From Sphingoaurantiacus capsulatus (GTDB taxonomy: Bacteria > Pseudomonadota > Alphaproteobacteria > Sphingomonadales > Sphingomonadaceae), in the NCBI RefSeq assembly GCF_042648405.1, contig NZ_JBHRXV010000009.1, positions 62,001-126,000 on the forward strand: 64,000 bases of DNA, given 5' to 3'. Under the pieces are notes generated by a model that searched no databases, had not been told where the DNA came from, and saw only the letters and a program-made list of their open reading frames with translations. The position numbers were made by a program, and so were the translations under genes. Numbering within the stretch: position 1 is the first letter of the stretch; each line of letters opens with the position of its first letter. Positions 54,849 through 62,765 of the stretch are shown piece by piece.

Positions 54849-55733
54849 CTATGGAGCGTCGAGCACACGCTTGAGAGTCTTGAGGAATTCCGTGGCGAGC
54901 GCGGCGAGCGGCCGGTTGAGCAGCGACATGGCGTGGATGTCGAACGTCACCCGCGGCTTCAGCGGGCGCATCGAAAGTCCGGGCGTCAGGCAGGCCTGCG
55001 CCGTGAAGCTGTCCACCACCGTCATGCCGGCGCCCTGCCGGACGAGCGCGGCGGCGATGTAGAAGGTGCGGGCCGACACCACCTCGTCGAGCTCGACGTT
55101 CAGCCGCTTCAGCTCCTCGGTGAACAGGCGCCCGGTCGGGCCGCTCGCGGCGAGGCTGATAAAACGCTGGCCCCGCAGGCGGTCGAGCTCGATGCAGGGC
55201 GGCGCGTCGGGCATGTCCTGCTCGCGATACAGCACGACGAGTTCGCCCTCGCCGAGCCAGCGCTGCTCGATCGGGGCGGCCGGCGGCACCTGATAGGCGA
55301 TCGCGATGTCGGTTTCGCGCTCGTGCAGCTTGCGCAGCAAATCGTCATGATGAACGGTCTGCAGGTCGAACTTTACATTGGCGTGCGAGCGCAGGAACTG
55401 GGCGACGGCGGTCGGCACCGCGTCGAGCGCCAGTGACGGGAGCGCCGAGATGCGCAAGGTTCCGCCGGTGCCGCGGCGCAGATTCTGACCCGCCTCCCGC
55501 AGGGCATGGACGCGGTCCTGGATTTCGCGCACCTCGGCGAACAGCGCATGCGCATCGTCGGTCGGCACCAGCCCGCCGTTGGTGCGCCGGAACAGCTGAA
55601 AGCCGAGCAGGCTCTCCGCATGGCGCAGCATCTTCGACACCGACGGCTGCGACACGTTGAGCGCGCGCGCCGCCGCACTTACCGAGCCGTTGACGTAGAC
55701 GCAGTGGAAGATCTCGATGTGGCGCAGGTTCAT
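54849..55733 (-). CDS. LysR family regulator of the dgc operon
   Basis: This 294-residue LTTR starts at MNLRHIEIFHCVYVNGS. The helix-turn-helix is SVSAAARALNVSQPSVSKMLRHAESLLG, and the effector domain ends with VVSARTFYIAAALVRQGAGMTVVDSFTAQA. It is of the same type as E. coli LysR (MNLRHIEIFHAV start), which regulates lysA. The gene lies 66 bases upstream of dgcN on the same strand and so is likely the operon's own regulator. The open frame upstream is not used. A short hairpin (54844-54861) overlaps its stop codon. Confidence 0.88.
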   Translation of the reverse strand: MNLRHIEIFHCVYVNGSVSAAARALNVSQPSVSKMLRHAESLLGFQLFRRTNGGLVPTDDAHALFAEVREIQDRVHALREAGQNLRRGTGGTLRISALPSLALDAVPTAVAQFLRSHANVKFDLQTVHHDDLLRKLHERETDIAIAYQVPPAAPIEQRWLGEGELVVLYREQDMPDAPPCIELDRLRGQRFISLAASGPTGRLFTEELKRLNVELDEVVSARTFYIAAALVRQGAGMTVVDSFTAQACLTPGLSMRPLKPRVTFDIHAMSLLNRPLAALATEFLKTLKRVLDAP

Positions 55734-55894
55734 AGCCGGGTGCCGGGCCTGATCGCGGTTCGCCCCCTGCGGCGCTGGCTTTGGCGAACGTCGAAAAGCC
55801 GCATCTGGTCCTCCCCCTGCACCCGTCGGCGCCACGTGCCCGCCATTGTCTATCCCCGCCGACGGCTCCCGACCAGCGCGTCGCCGGGAATGGA

Positions 55895-57091
55895 CTAGAT
55901 CGCGCCCACGGCCTTCAGCTTCTCGAGCCGCCCGGCGTCGAGCTTCAGCCGCTCGCCATAGACTTCGGCGTTGTGCTCGCCGGGAAACTGCGGTGCGGTG
56001 CGACGGATCGTCGAGGGGGTGGCGGAGAATTTCGGGAAGGCGTTCTGCATGCGCACGCTGCCGTGGACCGGATGCGGCACGCTGGTGATCGCCTCGCGCG
56101 CCGCGAAATGCGGGTCGGCGAGCATGTCGGGGGCCCGATACACGCGACCGGCGGGGACGCTGTACTCGATCATCAGCGCCTCGACCGCGTCGACGGTCAG
56201 CGTGCGCGTCCACGCCTCGATGATCCCATCGAGTTCGGTCTGGTGCTGGCCGCGCGCGACATGCGTCGCATAGCGCGGATCGGCGGAAAGGCCGGGCTGG
56301 CCCATCGCCTGCGCCAGCCGCGCGAAGATCGCATCGCCATTGGCGCCGATCATATATTCGCCATCGGCGCAGGCGTAGACGTTCGACGGTGCGATGCCCG
56401 GCAGGATGCCGCCGTGGCGTTCGCGGACGATGCCCATCACATCATATTCGGCGACGAGGCTCTCCATCACCTGCAGCACCGATTCATAGAGCGCGGCATC
56501 GATCACCTGCCCGCGCCCGGTCTGCGCGCGCGATTGCAGCGCGGCGAGCGCGCCCATGCAGCCGTAGGTGGCGGCGAGCGTGTCACCGATCGACACACCG
56601 ACGCGCGACGGCGGCCGGTCGGGCTCGCCGACGATGGCGCGCCAGCCGCCCATCGCCTCGCCGATACCACCGAAGCCGGCGCGCGACGCATAGGGGCCGG
56701 TCTGTCCGTAGCCCGAGATGCGCACGATGATCAGCCGCGGGTTGATCTCATGGAGCGTGGCGGGGTCGAGGCCCCATTTCTCCATCGTGCCCGGCTTGAA
56801 ATTCTCGATCATGATGTCGGCGTCGGCGAGTAGGTCGCGGACCAGCTGCTGGCCTTCCGGCACGCGCAGGTTGGCGGTGACCGAGCGCTTGTTGCGGCCG
56901 ATGACTTCCCACCAGACCTTGTGCTCGCCATTGCCCCACTGGCGCATCGGATCGCCGACCACGGGCGGCTCGACCTTCACCACATCGGCGCCCATGTCGC
57001 CCAGCAACTGCCCGCAGAAAGGTCCGGCGATCAACTGGCCGAGTTCGACGACCTTGATGCCCGCAAGCGCACCCGCATCCCCAAGCTTCAC
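55895..57091 (-). CDS. Class III CoA-transferase (CaiB/BaiF family)
   Basis: This is a 398-residue family III CoA transferase. A GTG start with AAGGGGA six bases ahead is preferred over a GTG eight codons earlier. Typical features: GIKVVELGQLIAGPFCGQLLGDMGADVVKVEPP at the start, the RISGYGQTGPYASRAGFG region and the catalytic Asp in VGVSIGDTLAATYG (about residue 165). It shifts CoA between acids; succinyl- or acetyl-CoA are common donors. The gene is isolated: 162 bases from the LysR on one side and 77 bases from the other LysR. It could serve the DUF1338-AST operon or an unrelated organic acid. Confidence 0.87.
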   Translation of the reverse strand: MKLGDAGALAGIKVVELGQLIAGPFCGQLLGDMGADVVKVEPPVVGDPMRQWGNGEHKVWWEVIGRNKRSVTANLRVPEGQQLVRDLLADADIMIENFKPGTMEKWGLDPATLHEINPRLIIVRISGYGQTGPYASRAGFGGIGEAMGGWRAIVGEPDRPPSRVGVSIGDTLAATYGCMGALAALQSRAQTGRGQVIDAALYESVLQVMESLVAEYDVMGIVRERHGGILPGIAPSNVYACADGEYMIGANGDAIFARLAQAMGQPGLSADPRYATHVARGQHQTELDGIIEAWTRTLTVDAVEALMIEYSVPAGRVYRAPDMLADPHFAAREAITSVPHPVHGSVRMQNAFPKFSATPSTIRRTAPQFPGEHNAEVYGERLKLDAGRLEKLKAVGAI

Positions 57092-57167
57092 TCGACATCC
57101 CCTTATCGACGGCACGCTGTTCTAGAGCGGGCGGCTTCGATTTCACGCAAGGGAAAATTGATCGTCG

Positions 57168-58061
57168 CTACGAAACTTCAGCGATCAGCCAGTCGCGGAA
57201 CTGCCCGAACGCGGGGCTGTCGAGCCGGTCGGGCGGGTAGACGAGATAGTAGGCGCCGAGATCGGGTGCCGTCAGCTCGAACGGGCTGACGAGCACGCCC
57301 GACGCCAGCTCCGGCTCGATCAGAAAGCTGGGGATGAGCGCGGCGCCGGCGCCCGCCGCGGCGGCCTGCGCGAGCATCAGGAAATGTTCGAAGGCGGCAG
57401 TGGGTTCGGGGGCGGGGGCCGCGATGCTGCCGGCGCCGAACCAGGCCGGCCAGGCGCGGCGGCGCGACGACAGCGCCAGCAGCGGCACGCGCGCCAGATC
57501 GGCAGGGGTGACGATCGCATGCCGGGCGATGAAGTCAGGCGACATCACGGCCACGGCCTGCTCGCCGAACAGCAGGTCGTGCGCCGCATCGGGCCAGTCG
57601 GGCCGGCCGAAGTGGATCGCGGCGTCGAACGCCTCGTCGGCGAAATGGAATTCGGTCGCGCGCGCCGAGAAGTTGATGGTCAGATCGGGAATCTGCGCGG
57701 TGAGCCGCGGCAGCCGCGGCGCCAGCCAGCGCATGCCGAAGCTGGGCAGGGTGGCGATTGACAGCTCGCGGTCGGGGCGCCGCTCGATGGCCCTCGCCGT
57801 CGCGCGCCGGATCCGGTCGAGTGCCGGCGCGATCGCCTCGGCATAGGCGCTCCCCTCGGCGGTCAGCACGACGCGCCGGCCGGTGCGATCGAACAGGCGC
57901 AGTTGCAACCAGTCCTCGAGATGCGCGATCTGCCGGCTGACCGCGCTTTGCGTCAGGCCGAGCTCGTCGCCGGCGCGCGAGAAGCTGCCGAGGCGCGCCG
58001 CCGCCGCGAAACTGTGCAGCGCGGCCATCGGCGGCAACAGGCGTCGGCTGGCGTCACTCAT
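57168..58061 (-). CDS. LysR family regulator, GcvA-like
   Basis: This is a 297-residue LTTR of the GcvA type: RLLPPMAALHSFAAAARLGSFSRAGDELGLTQSAVSRQIAHLEDWL with RLFDRTGRRVVLTAEG. The effector domain continues with LSIATLPSFGMRWLAPRLP and DAAIHFGRPDWPDA. It is divergent from the DUF1338-led operon over an 85-base gap, and is therefore the likely activator or repressor of that operon and of the downstream AST genes. The ligand is unknown; GcvA-like regulators often sense amino acids or oxo acids. Confidence 0.88.
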   Translation of the reverse strand: MSDASRRLLPPMAALHSFAAAARLGSFSRAGDELGLTQSAVSRQIAHLEDWLQLRLFDRTGRRVVLTAEGSAYAEAIAPALDRIRRATARAIERRPDRELSIATLPSFGMRWLAPRLPRLTAQIPDLTINFSARATEFHFADEAFDAAIHFGRPDWPDAAHDLLFGEQAVAVMSPDFIARHAIVTPADLARVPLLALSSRRRAWPAWFGAGSIAAPAPEPTAAFEHFLMLAQAAAAGAGAALIPSFLIEPELASGVLVSPFELTAPDLGAYYLVYPPDRLDSPAFGQFRDWLIAEVS

Positions 58062-58146
58062 TCCATTTACTCATGAATATATGCCGGTTTGTCGCTTTCG
58101 TAACAGAACATCCCACCGCTACAAAGCTGCAGCGGAGGTGATTTTC

Positions 58147-59166
58147 ATGACGATCTGGCATGGCAGCAATTTGCATCGGCTGGTCGAGGCGCGGCTCGGG
58201 CCCGTCGAGACGTCGGTGCTGTTCGACACGCTGGTCATCGACCCGGCCTTCGCCATCGCCCAGCCGGCGGTGACGGGCAGTGAGCTGGCGATGGCGCTCA
58301 ACATGCTGCTGTTCGCCGACCTGCTGCGCCGCGTGCCGTCTGGCGCCGACTATGTCGACGAGATGGTGACGGCGGGCGGCGGCATCGTCTTCGATCATGG
58401 CGCGCTGCGCACCATCCGCTTCGCCGACCGGCCGACCGGCGCGCTGCCCGGCGGCGTCGATTCCTTCCGCCGCCTCCTCGAGCCGCTCGGCTACCGGCTC
58501 GCCAAGAGCTATCCGCTGCCCGCGCTGCGGATGACCGGGCATGCCTGGTGCCATGAAGAACACCCCGAGACGCTGCCGCAATTCTTCGTCAGCGAGCTTT
58601 ACGTCGAGCGCTTCTCCCCGGCGTTCCAGGCGGCTGCCGCGCGGGTGTTCGGCGCGACCACCGATCCGCTGCCGGCCTCGACCCGTGAGATGCTCGAGGT
58701 GATCGCCGCCGACGGCGCCGTCCGGCTGCAAGAGGCCGCCGCCGAGCTGCCGCATCTGGTCGCCGCTTTCGATCGCCACCACCCGCCCTGCGCGCTGGCC
58801 GACTACGATCTGCTGCTGGCGGAATCGGCGGAGGCCGCGTGGATCGCCACCGAAGGCAATGCCTTCAATCATGCCACCGACCGCGTCGAGGATGTCGAGG
58901 CGCTCGCCGAGCGGCTGCGCGCCGCCGGCAAGCCGATCAAGCCCAAGGTCGAACATTCGGCGAGCGGCCGGGTGCGGCAGACCGCGCTGCGCGCCGATCC
59001 CGTCGCGCGCCGCTTCCGCGACGGCGGCGGCTTCGTCACCCGCACGGTGCCGGGCAGCTTCTACGAATTCATCTCGCGCGACATCGACCCCGCCACCGGC
59101 CGGCTCGACCTCGCCTTCGACAGCAGCAACGCGCAAGGCATCTTCGCGATGACCAAGGCGGCGTGA
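58147..59166 (+). CDS. DUF1338 protein: 2-oxoadipate dioxygenase/decarboxylase-like (HglS-type)
   Basis: This 339-residue protein starts at the ATG after GGAGGTGATTTTC. DUF1338 enzymes of the vicinal-oxygen-chelate type convert 2-oxoadipate to D-2-hydroxyglutarate with Fe(II) in lysine catabolism. The expected metal ligands can be read: His84 in DHGALRTI, His242 in EGNAFNHATDRV and Glu307 in GSFYEFISRD; Arg88 fits the substrate-carboxylate arginine of HglS. It is the shorter form of the family, about 120 residues below the YdcJ/HglS length. The next gene, overlapping by four bases, is a D-2-hydroxyglutarate-dehydrogenase-like flavoenzyme, exactly the following step. The AST genes follow. Confidence 0.85.
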   Translation: MTIWHGSNLHRLVEARLGPVETSVLFDTLVIDPAFAIAQPAVTGSELAMALNMLLFADLLRRVPSGADYVDEMVTAGGGIVFDHGALRTIRFADRPTGALPGGVDSFRRLLEPLGYRLAKSYPLPALRMTGHAWCHEEHPETLPQFFVSELYVERFSPAFQAAAARVFGATTDPLPASTREMLEVIAADGAVRLQEAAAELPHLVAAFDRHHPPCALADYDLLLAESAEAAWIATEGNAFNHATDRVEDVEALAERLRAAGKPIKPKVEHSASGRVRQTALRADPVARRFRDGGGFVTRTVPGSFYEFISRDIDPATGRLDLAFDSSNAQGIFAMTKAA

Positions 59167-60572
59167 GCGCGCTGCTCGCCGAGTTGCGGGCGATCGTCGG
59201 CGACGCCGGGCTGCTGGCACTGCCCGACGACATGGCACGCTATGACAGCGACGGCCGTGGCGCCGGCGGCGCGGCGATCGCGGTGGTGCGGCCGGCAACG
59301 ACGGGCGAGGTGTCGGCGTTGATGCGCGCGCTGCATCGGCACGGCGCGCCGGTGGTGCCGCAGGGCGGGCGCAGCGGGCTTGCCGGTGCCGGCCTTGCTG
59401 CGGGCGCGGTGGTGCTGAGCCTCGAACGGCTGGCGCAGGCGCCGCAGATCGACCCGATCAATCGCACCGTGCAGGTCGACTCCGGCGTGCCGCTGTCGAG
59501 CCTCAATGCGGCGGCGGCCGCGCATGGCCTGACCTTCCCGATCGACCTTGGTGCCGACCCGTCGGTCGGCGGGATGGTGGTGGCGAACACCGGCGGTGCG
59601 CGCTTCCTTCGCTATGGCGACGTACGCCGCAATCTGCTCGGGCTCGAAGTCGTGCTCGCCGATGGCGAGGGCACGGTGATCGAGCTCGGCGGGCCGGTGT
59701 GGAAGGACAACAGCGGCCTCGACCTGAAGCAATTGTTCACCTCCAGCGCCGGTGCGCTCGGCGTGGTGACGCGCGCCACGCTAGCGCTGCAGCCGCTGCC
59801 CGCAAATCGCGTCACCGCGCTGGTCGGCCTTGCGACCCCGGCGGCAGCCGCGCCCCTGCTGGTTGAGCTGGAACGGCGCGCCGGGACGCTGCTGACCGCA
59901 TTCGAGGGTATCTCGGCTACCGCGCTCGAACTGGCGCTCGCGCATGTGCCTCGACTGCGCCGGCCGTTCGCCGCCTCGCCGCCCTACAGCGTGCTGATCG
60001 AGCTGTCGGGCGGCAGCGGGCTGCCCGCCGGGCTCCTCACCAACCTGCTCGAAGAAGCGATCGTGCCGCTGATCGAGATCGGCACCGCGATCGATGCCGC
60101 GGTCGACGAAGGCGACTCGCTGTGGGCAATCCGCCACGCGATCCCCGAAGGCCTGCGCGCGCATGGCAGCGTCATCGCCTGCGATATCGCGGTGCGGCGC
60201 GGCGACCTCTCGCGTTTCCGTGAGTTGGCAGCGGCCGAAGTCGCGCAGCGCTGGCCACAGCTAGTGGTGGCCGACTTCGGCCATGTCGGCGACGGCGGGC
60301 TGCACTTCAACATGGTGTGGCCGCGCGATGCCGGCCCCGCGCCCGCGGGCCTCGCCGCCGCGGTGCAGTCGCTGGTGTTCGCGATGGTCGTCGAGCAGTT
60401 CAGCGGCAGCTTCAGCGCCGAGCATGGCATCGGCCCGCGCAACATCGATCATTATGCCCGCTTTACCCCACCGCCTGTCCGCGACCTTGCCGGACGGGTA
60501 CAAAGGCTGGTGGCCCCGGCGGGTCTGGGACGCGTCGACTTCGGCGCCCAACTGGAGAATGCACATGTCTGA
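59163..60572 (+). CDS. FAD-linked oxidase, D-2-hydroxyglutarate dehydrogenase-like
   Basis: This 469-residue protein begins at GTG 59163, inside the previous stop (GTGA). The FAD-binding PCMH domain has VVPQGGRSGLAGAGLAAGAVVLSLERL and IDLGADPSVGGMVVANTGGARFLRYGDVRRNLLGLEVVLADG; the C-terminal oxidase domain ends with GHVGDGGLHFNMVW and FSAEHGIGPRN, as in GlcD, D-lactate and D-2-hydroxyglutarate dehydrogenases. With a DUF1338 enzyme upstream, oxidation of D-2-hydroxyglutarate to 2-oxoglutarate is the best reading. Eight bases overlap with astC. Electrons probably go to an ETF or quinone. Confidence 0.85.
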   Translation: MSALLAELRAIVGDAGLLALPDDMARYDSDGRGAGGAAIAVVRPATTGEVSALMRALHRHGAPVVPQGGRSGLAGAGLAAGAVVLSLERLAQAPQIDPINRTVQVDSGVPLSSLNAAAAAHGLTFPIDLGADPSVGGMVVANTGGARFLRYGDVRRNLLGLEVVLADGEGTVIELGGPVWKDNSGLDLKQLFTSSAGALGVVTRATLALQPLPANRVTALVGLATPAAAAPLLVELERRAGTLLTAFEGISATALELALAHVPRLRRPFAASPPYSVLIELSGGSGLPAGLLTNLLEEAIVPLIEIGTAIDAAVDEGDSLWAIRHAIPEGLRAHGSVIACDIAVRRGDLSRFRELAAAEVAQRWPQLVVADFGHVGDGGLHFNMVWPRDAGPAPAGLAAAVQSLVFAMVVEQFSGSFSAEHGIGPRNIDHYARFTPPPVRDLAGRVQRLVAPAGLGRVDFGAQLENAHV

Positions 60573-61752
60573 TGCGCTGATGCCCGTCTACAACCGCGCG
60601 CCCGTCGTGTTCGACCGCGGCAAGGGCAGCTGGCTCTACACCGCCGAGGGCACCGAGTATCTCGACTGCGTCGCCGGCATCGCCACCAACGGCCTCGGCC
60701 ATGCCCATCCCGCGCTGGTCGCCGCGCTGACCGAGCAGGCCGGCAAGATCTGGCATCTGTCGAACGTGTTCCGCGTGCCGGGGCAGGAGCTGCTCGCCGA
60801 CAAGCTGACCGCGGCAAGCTTCGCCGACATCGTGTTCTTCGGCAATTCGGGGTCGGAGGCGATCGAATGCGCGATCAAGGCGGCGCGCCGCTATCATTCG
60901 AGCCGCGGCGCGCCCGAACGCATCGACATCATCGGCTTCAGCGGTTCCTTCCACGGCCGCACCTATGGCGCGATCAATGCATCCGGCAATCCGACCTATC
61001 TCGAAGGCTTCGGCCCGCGCCTGCCCGGCTTTGTGCAACTGAGCCCCGACGACGTCGAAGCGATCCGCGCCGCCATCTACGCGCCGACCGCCGCCGCACT
61101 GATCGTCGAACCGGTGCAGGGCGAGGGCGGCGCGCGGGCGCTGTCGGGCGAATGGCTGCGGCAGGTGCGCGACTGGTGCACCGATGCCGGCATCCTCCTC
61201 ATCCACGACGAGATCCAGAGCGGCATGGGCCGCACCGGCAAGCTGTTCGCGCACCAGTGGTTCGACGGCTGCGCGCCCGACATCATGGCGGTGGCGAAGG
61301 CGCTCGGCGGCGGCTTCCCGGTCGGCGCCTGCCTCGCGACCAAGGAGGCCGCGGCGGCGATGACCTTCGGCGCGCACGGATCGACCTTCGGCGGCAATCC
61401 GCTGGCGATGGCGGTGGCGAACACCGCCTTCGCCCTGATCGCCGACGAAGCGACGCTCGCCAACGTGCGCACGGTCGCCGAGCGGCTGAGCAACGGCCTT
61501 GCCGCGATTGCTGAACGCTACCCGGACATTGTCGTCGATGTGCGCGGCAAGGGGCTGCTGATCGGCGTGAAGATGGTCACCAACAACCGCGAGTTCATGG
61601 CGGCGGCGCGCGAGCAGCTGCTGCTGGTCGCCGGCGGCGGCGAGAATTGCGTGCGGCTGCTGCCGCCGCTGAACTTCAGCGCGGCCGAGGCCGACGAGGC
61701 GTTGCGCCGCTTCGAGGCGACCTGCGCCGCGGTGCGCGCGACGCTCGCCTAA
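60565..61752 (+). CDS. astC: Succinylornithine/acetylornithine transaminase
   Basis: This 395-residue class III aminotransferase starts at MSDALMPVYN with GGAG seven bases ahead; an ATG two codons earlier is in frame but less well placed. It has IVEPVQGEGGA, LLIHDEIQSGMGRTG (PLP aspartate) and the PLP lysine in AVAKALGGG (Lys245). In the AST route it converts succinylornithine with 2-oxoglutarate to succinylglutamate semialdehyde. The same protein type serves as ArgD in arginine synthesis; astA and astD next to it decide for catabolism. A further role on 2-aminoadipate or other omega-amino acids is possible, given the lysine-type genes ahead. Confidence 0.9.
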   Translation: MSDALMPVYNRAPVVFDRGKGSWLYTAEGTEYLDCVAGIATNGLGHAHPALVAALTEQAGKIWHLSNVFRVPGQELLADKLTAASFADIVFFGNSGSEAIECAIKAARRYHSSRGAPERIDIIGFSGSFHGRTYGAINASGNPTYLEGFGPRLPGFVQLSPDDVEAIRAAIYAPTAAALIVEPVQGEGGARALSGEWLRQVRDWCTDAGILLIHDEIQSGMGRTGKLFAHQWFDGCAPDIMAVAKALGGGFPVGACLATKEAAAAMTFGAHGSTFGGNPLAMAVANTAFALIADEATLANVRTVAERLSNGLAAIAERYPDIVVDVRGKGLLIGVKMVTNNREFMAAAREQLLLVAGGGENCVRLLPPLNFSAAEADEALRRFEATCAAVRATLA

Positions 61753-61760
61753 GCCGCCTG

Positions 61761-62765
61761 ATGCGCTTCATCCGCCCCGCCGGCCCCGCCGACCTCGAGG
61801 CCTTGATGGAGCTGGCCGAACTGTCGGGCGCCGGCTTCACCAGCCTACCGGTCGACGAGCCGACGCTCGCCGATCGACTGGCGCTGTCCGCGCAGAGCTT
61901 CGGCGGCGAGATCGCGCCGACCGAGGCTTGGTACACGCTGATGATCGAGGATGCCGCGACCGGCCGGGTCGACGGCGTCGCGGGCGTGCGCGCCGCGGTT
62001 GGCCTCAAGCGCCCGCACTTCTCTTTCCGCGTGGTGACGCTGGCGCAATTCTCCTCATCGATCGGCACGCGCTTCGATCATCGTGCGCTGGTGCTCGTCA
62101 ACGAATGTGCCGGCTGGACCGAGGTCGGATCATTGTTCCTGCGGCCAGAGGCGCGGTCGGGCGGCGCGGGGCAGTTGCTCGCGCGCTCGCGCTATCTGCT
62201 GATCGGCGCCGAGCCGACGCGCTTTGCCGAGACGGTGATGGCGGAGCTGCGCGGCTGGGTGGAGCCCGACGCGGGCAGCCCGTTCTGGGACGGTGTCGCC
62301 AGCAAGTTCTTCCGCCTGCCCTTCGTCGAGGCCGACCGCATGGTGATGAGCACCGATGGCCAGTTCATCCTCGACCTCGCGCCGCGCCACCCGATCTATG
62401 TCGAGCTGATCGATCCCCAGGCCTGCGCCGCGATCGGCCGCTGCCACCGCGACGGCGAGCCGGCGCTGGCGATGCTCGAGCGCGAGGGCTTCGAGCGCTC
62501 CGGCCTCATCGACATTTTCGACGGCGGCCCGACGGTGACCTGCGCGCGTGATCGCATCGGCACCCTGGCGCGGGCGCGGCGGCTGAGCGTGCGCATCGAT
62601 ACCGACGCGGGTGTCGATACCGCGCTGCTGTCGACGACCGCCGTCGCCGATTTCCGCGCACTGCGGGCCTTGGCGACGGTGCGCGAGAATGACGTGCTGA
62701 TCAGCGCCGAGACCGCCGAGCTGTTGAAGGTGCGCGAGCGCGACGTGATCCAGGTCTCGGCATGA
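61761..62765 (+). CDS. astA: Arginine N-succinyltransferase
   Basis: This is a 334-residue AstA, the first enzyme of the AST pathway: succinyl-CoA plus L-arginine gives N2-succinylarginine. N-terminal MRFIRPAGPADLEALMELAELSGAGFTSLP, then the acyl-CoA part with VLVNECAGWTEVGSLFLRPEARSGGAGQLLARSRYL and the C-terminal CHRDGEPALAMLEREGFERSGLIDIFDGGPTV match the family. It starts nine bases after astC and overlaps astD by four bases. Single AstA polypeptide, not the AruF/AruG pair of pseudomonads. Confidence 0.95.
   Translation: MRFIRPAGPADLEALMELAELSGAGFTSLPVDEPTLADRLALSAQSFGGEIAPTEAWYTLMIEDAATGRVDGVAGVRAAVGLKRPHFSFRVVTLAQFSSSIGTRFDHRALVLVNECAGWTEVGSLFLRPEARSGGAGQLLARSRYLLIGAEPTRFAETVMAELRGWVEPDAGSPFWDGVASKFFRLPFVEADRMVMSTDGQFILDLAPRHPIYVELIDPQACAAIGRCHRDGEPALAMLEREGFERSGLIDIFDGGPTVTCARDRIGTLARARRLSVRIDTDAGVDTALLSTTAVADFRALRALATVRENDVLISAETAELLKVRERDVIQVSA

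Noticed and set aside
54844..54861. Terminator hairpin (CGACGC-TATGGA-GCGTCG) at the end of the LysR gene
   Set aside because: Short stem that includes the stop codon and no T-run on the minus strand; not strong enough to split the dgc operon.
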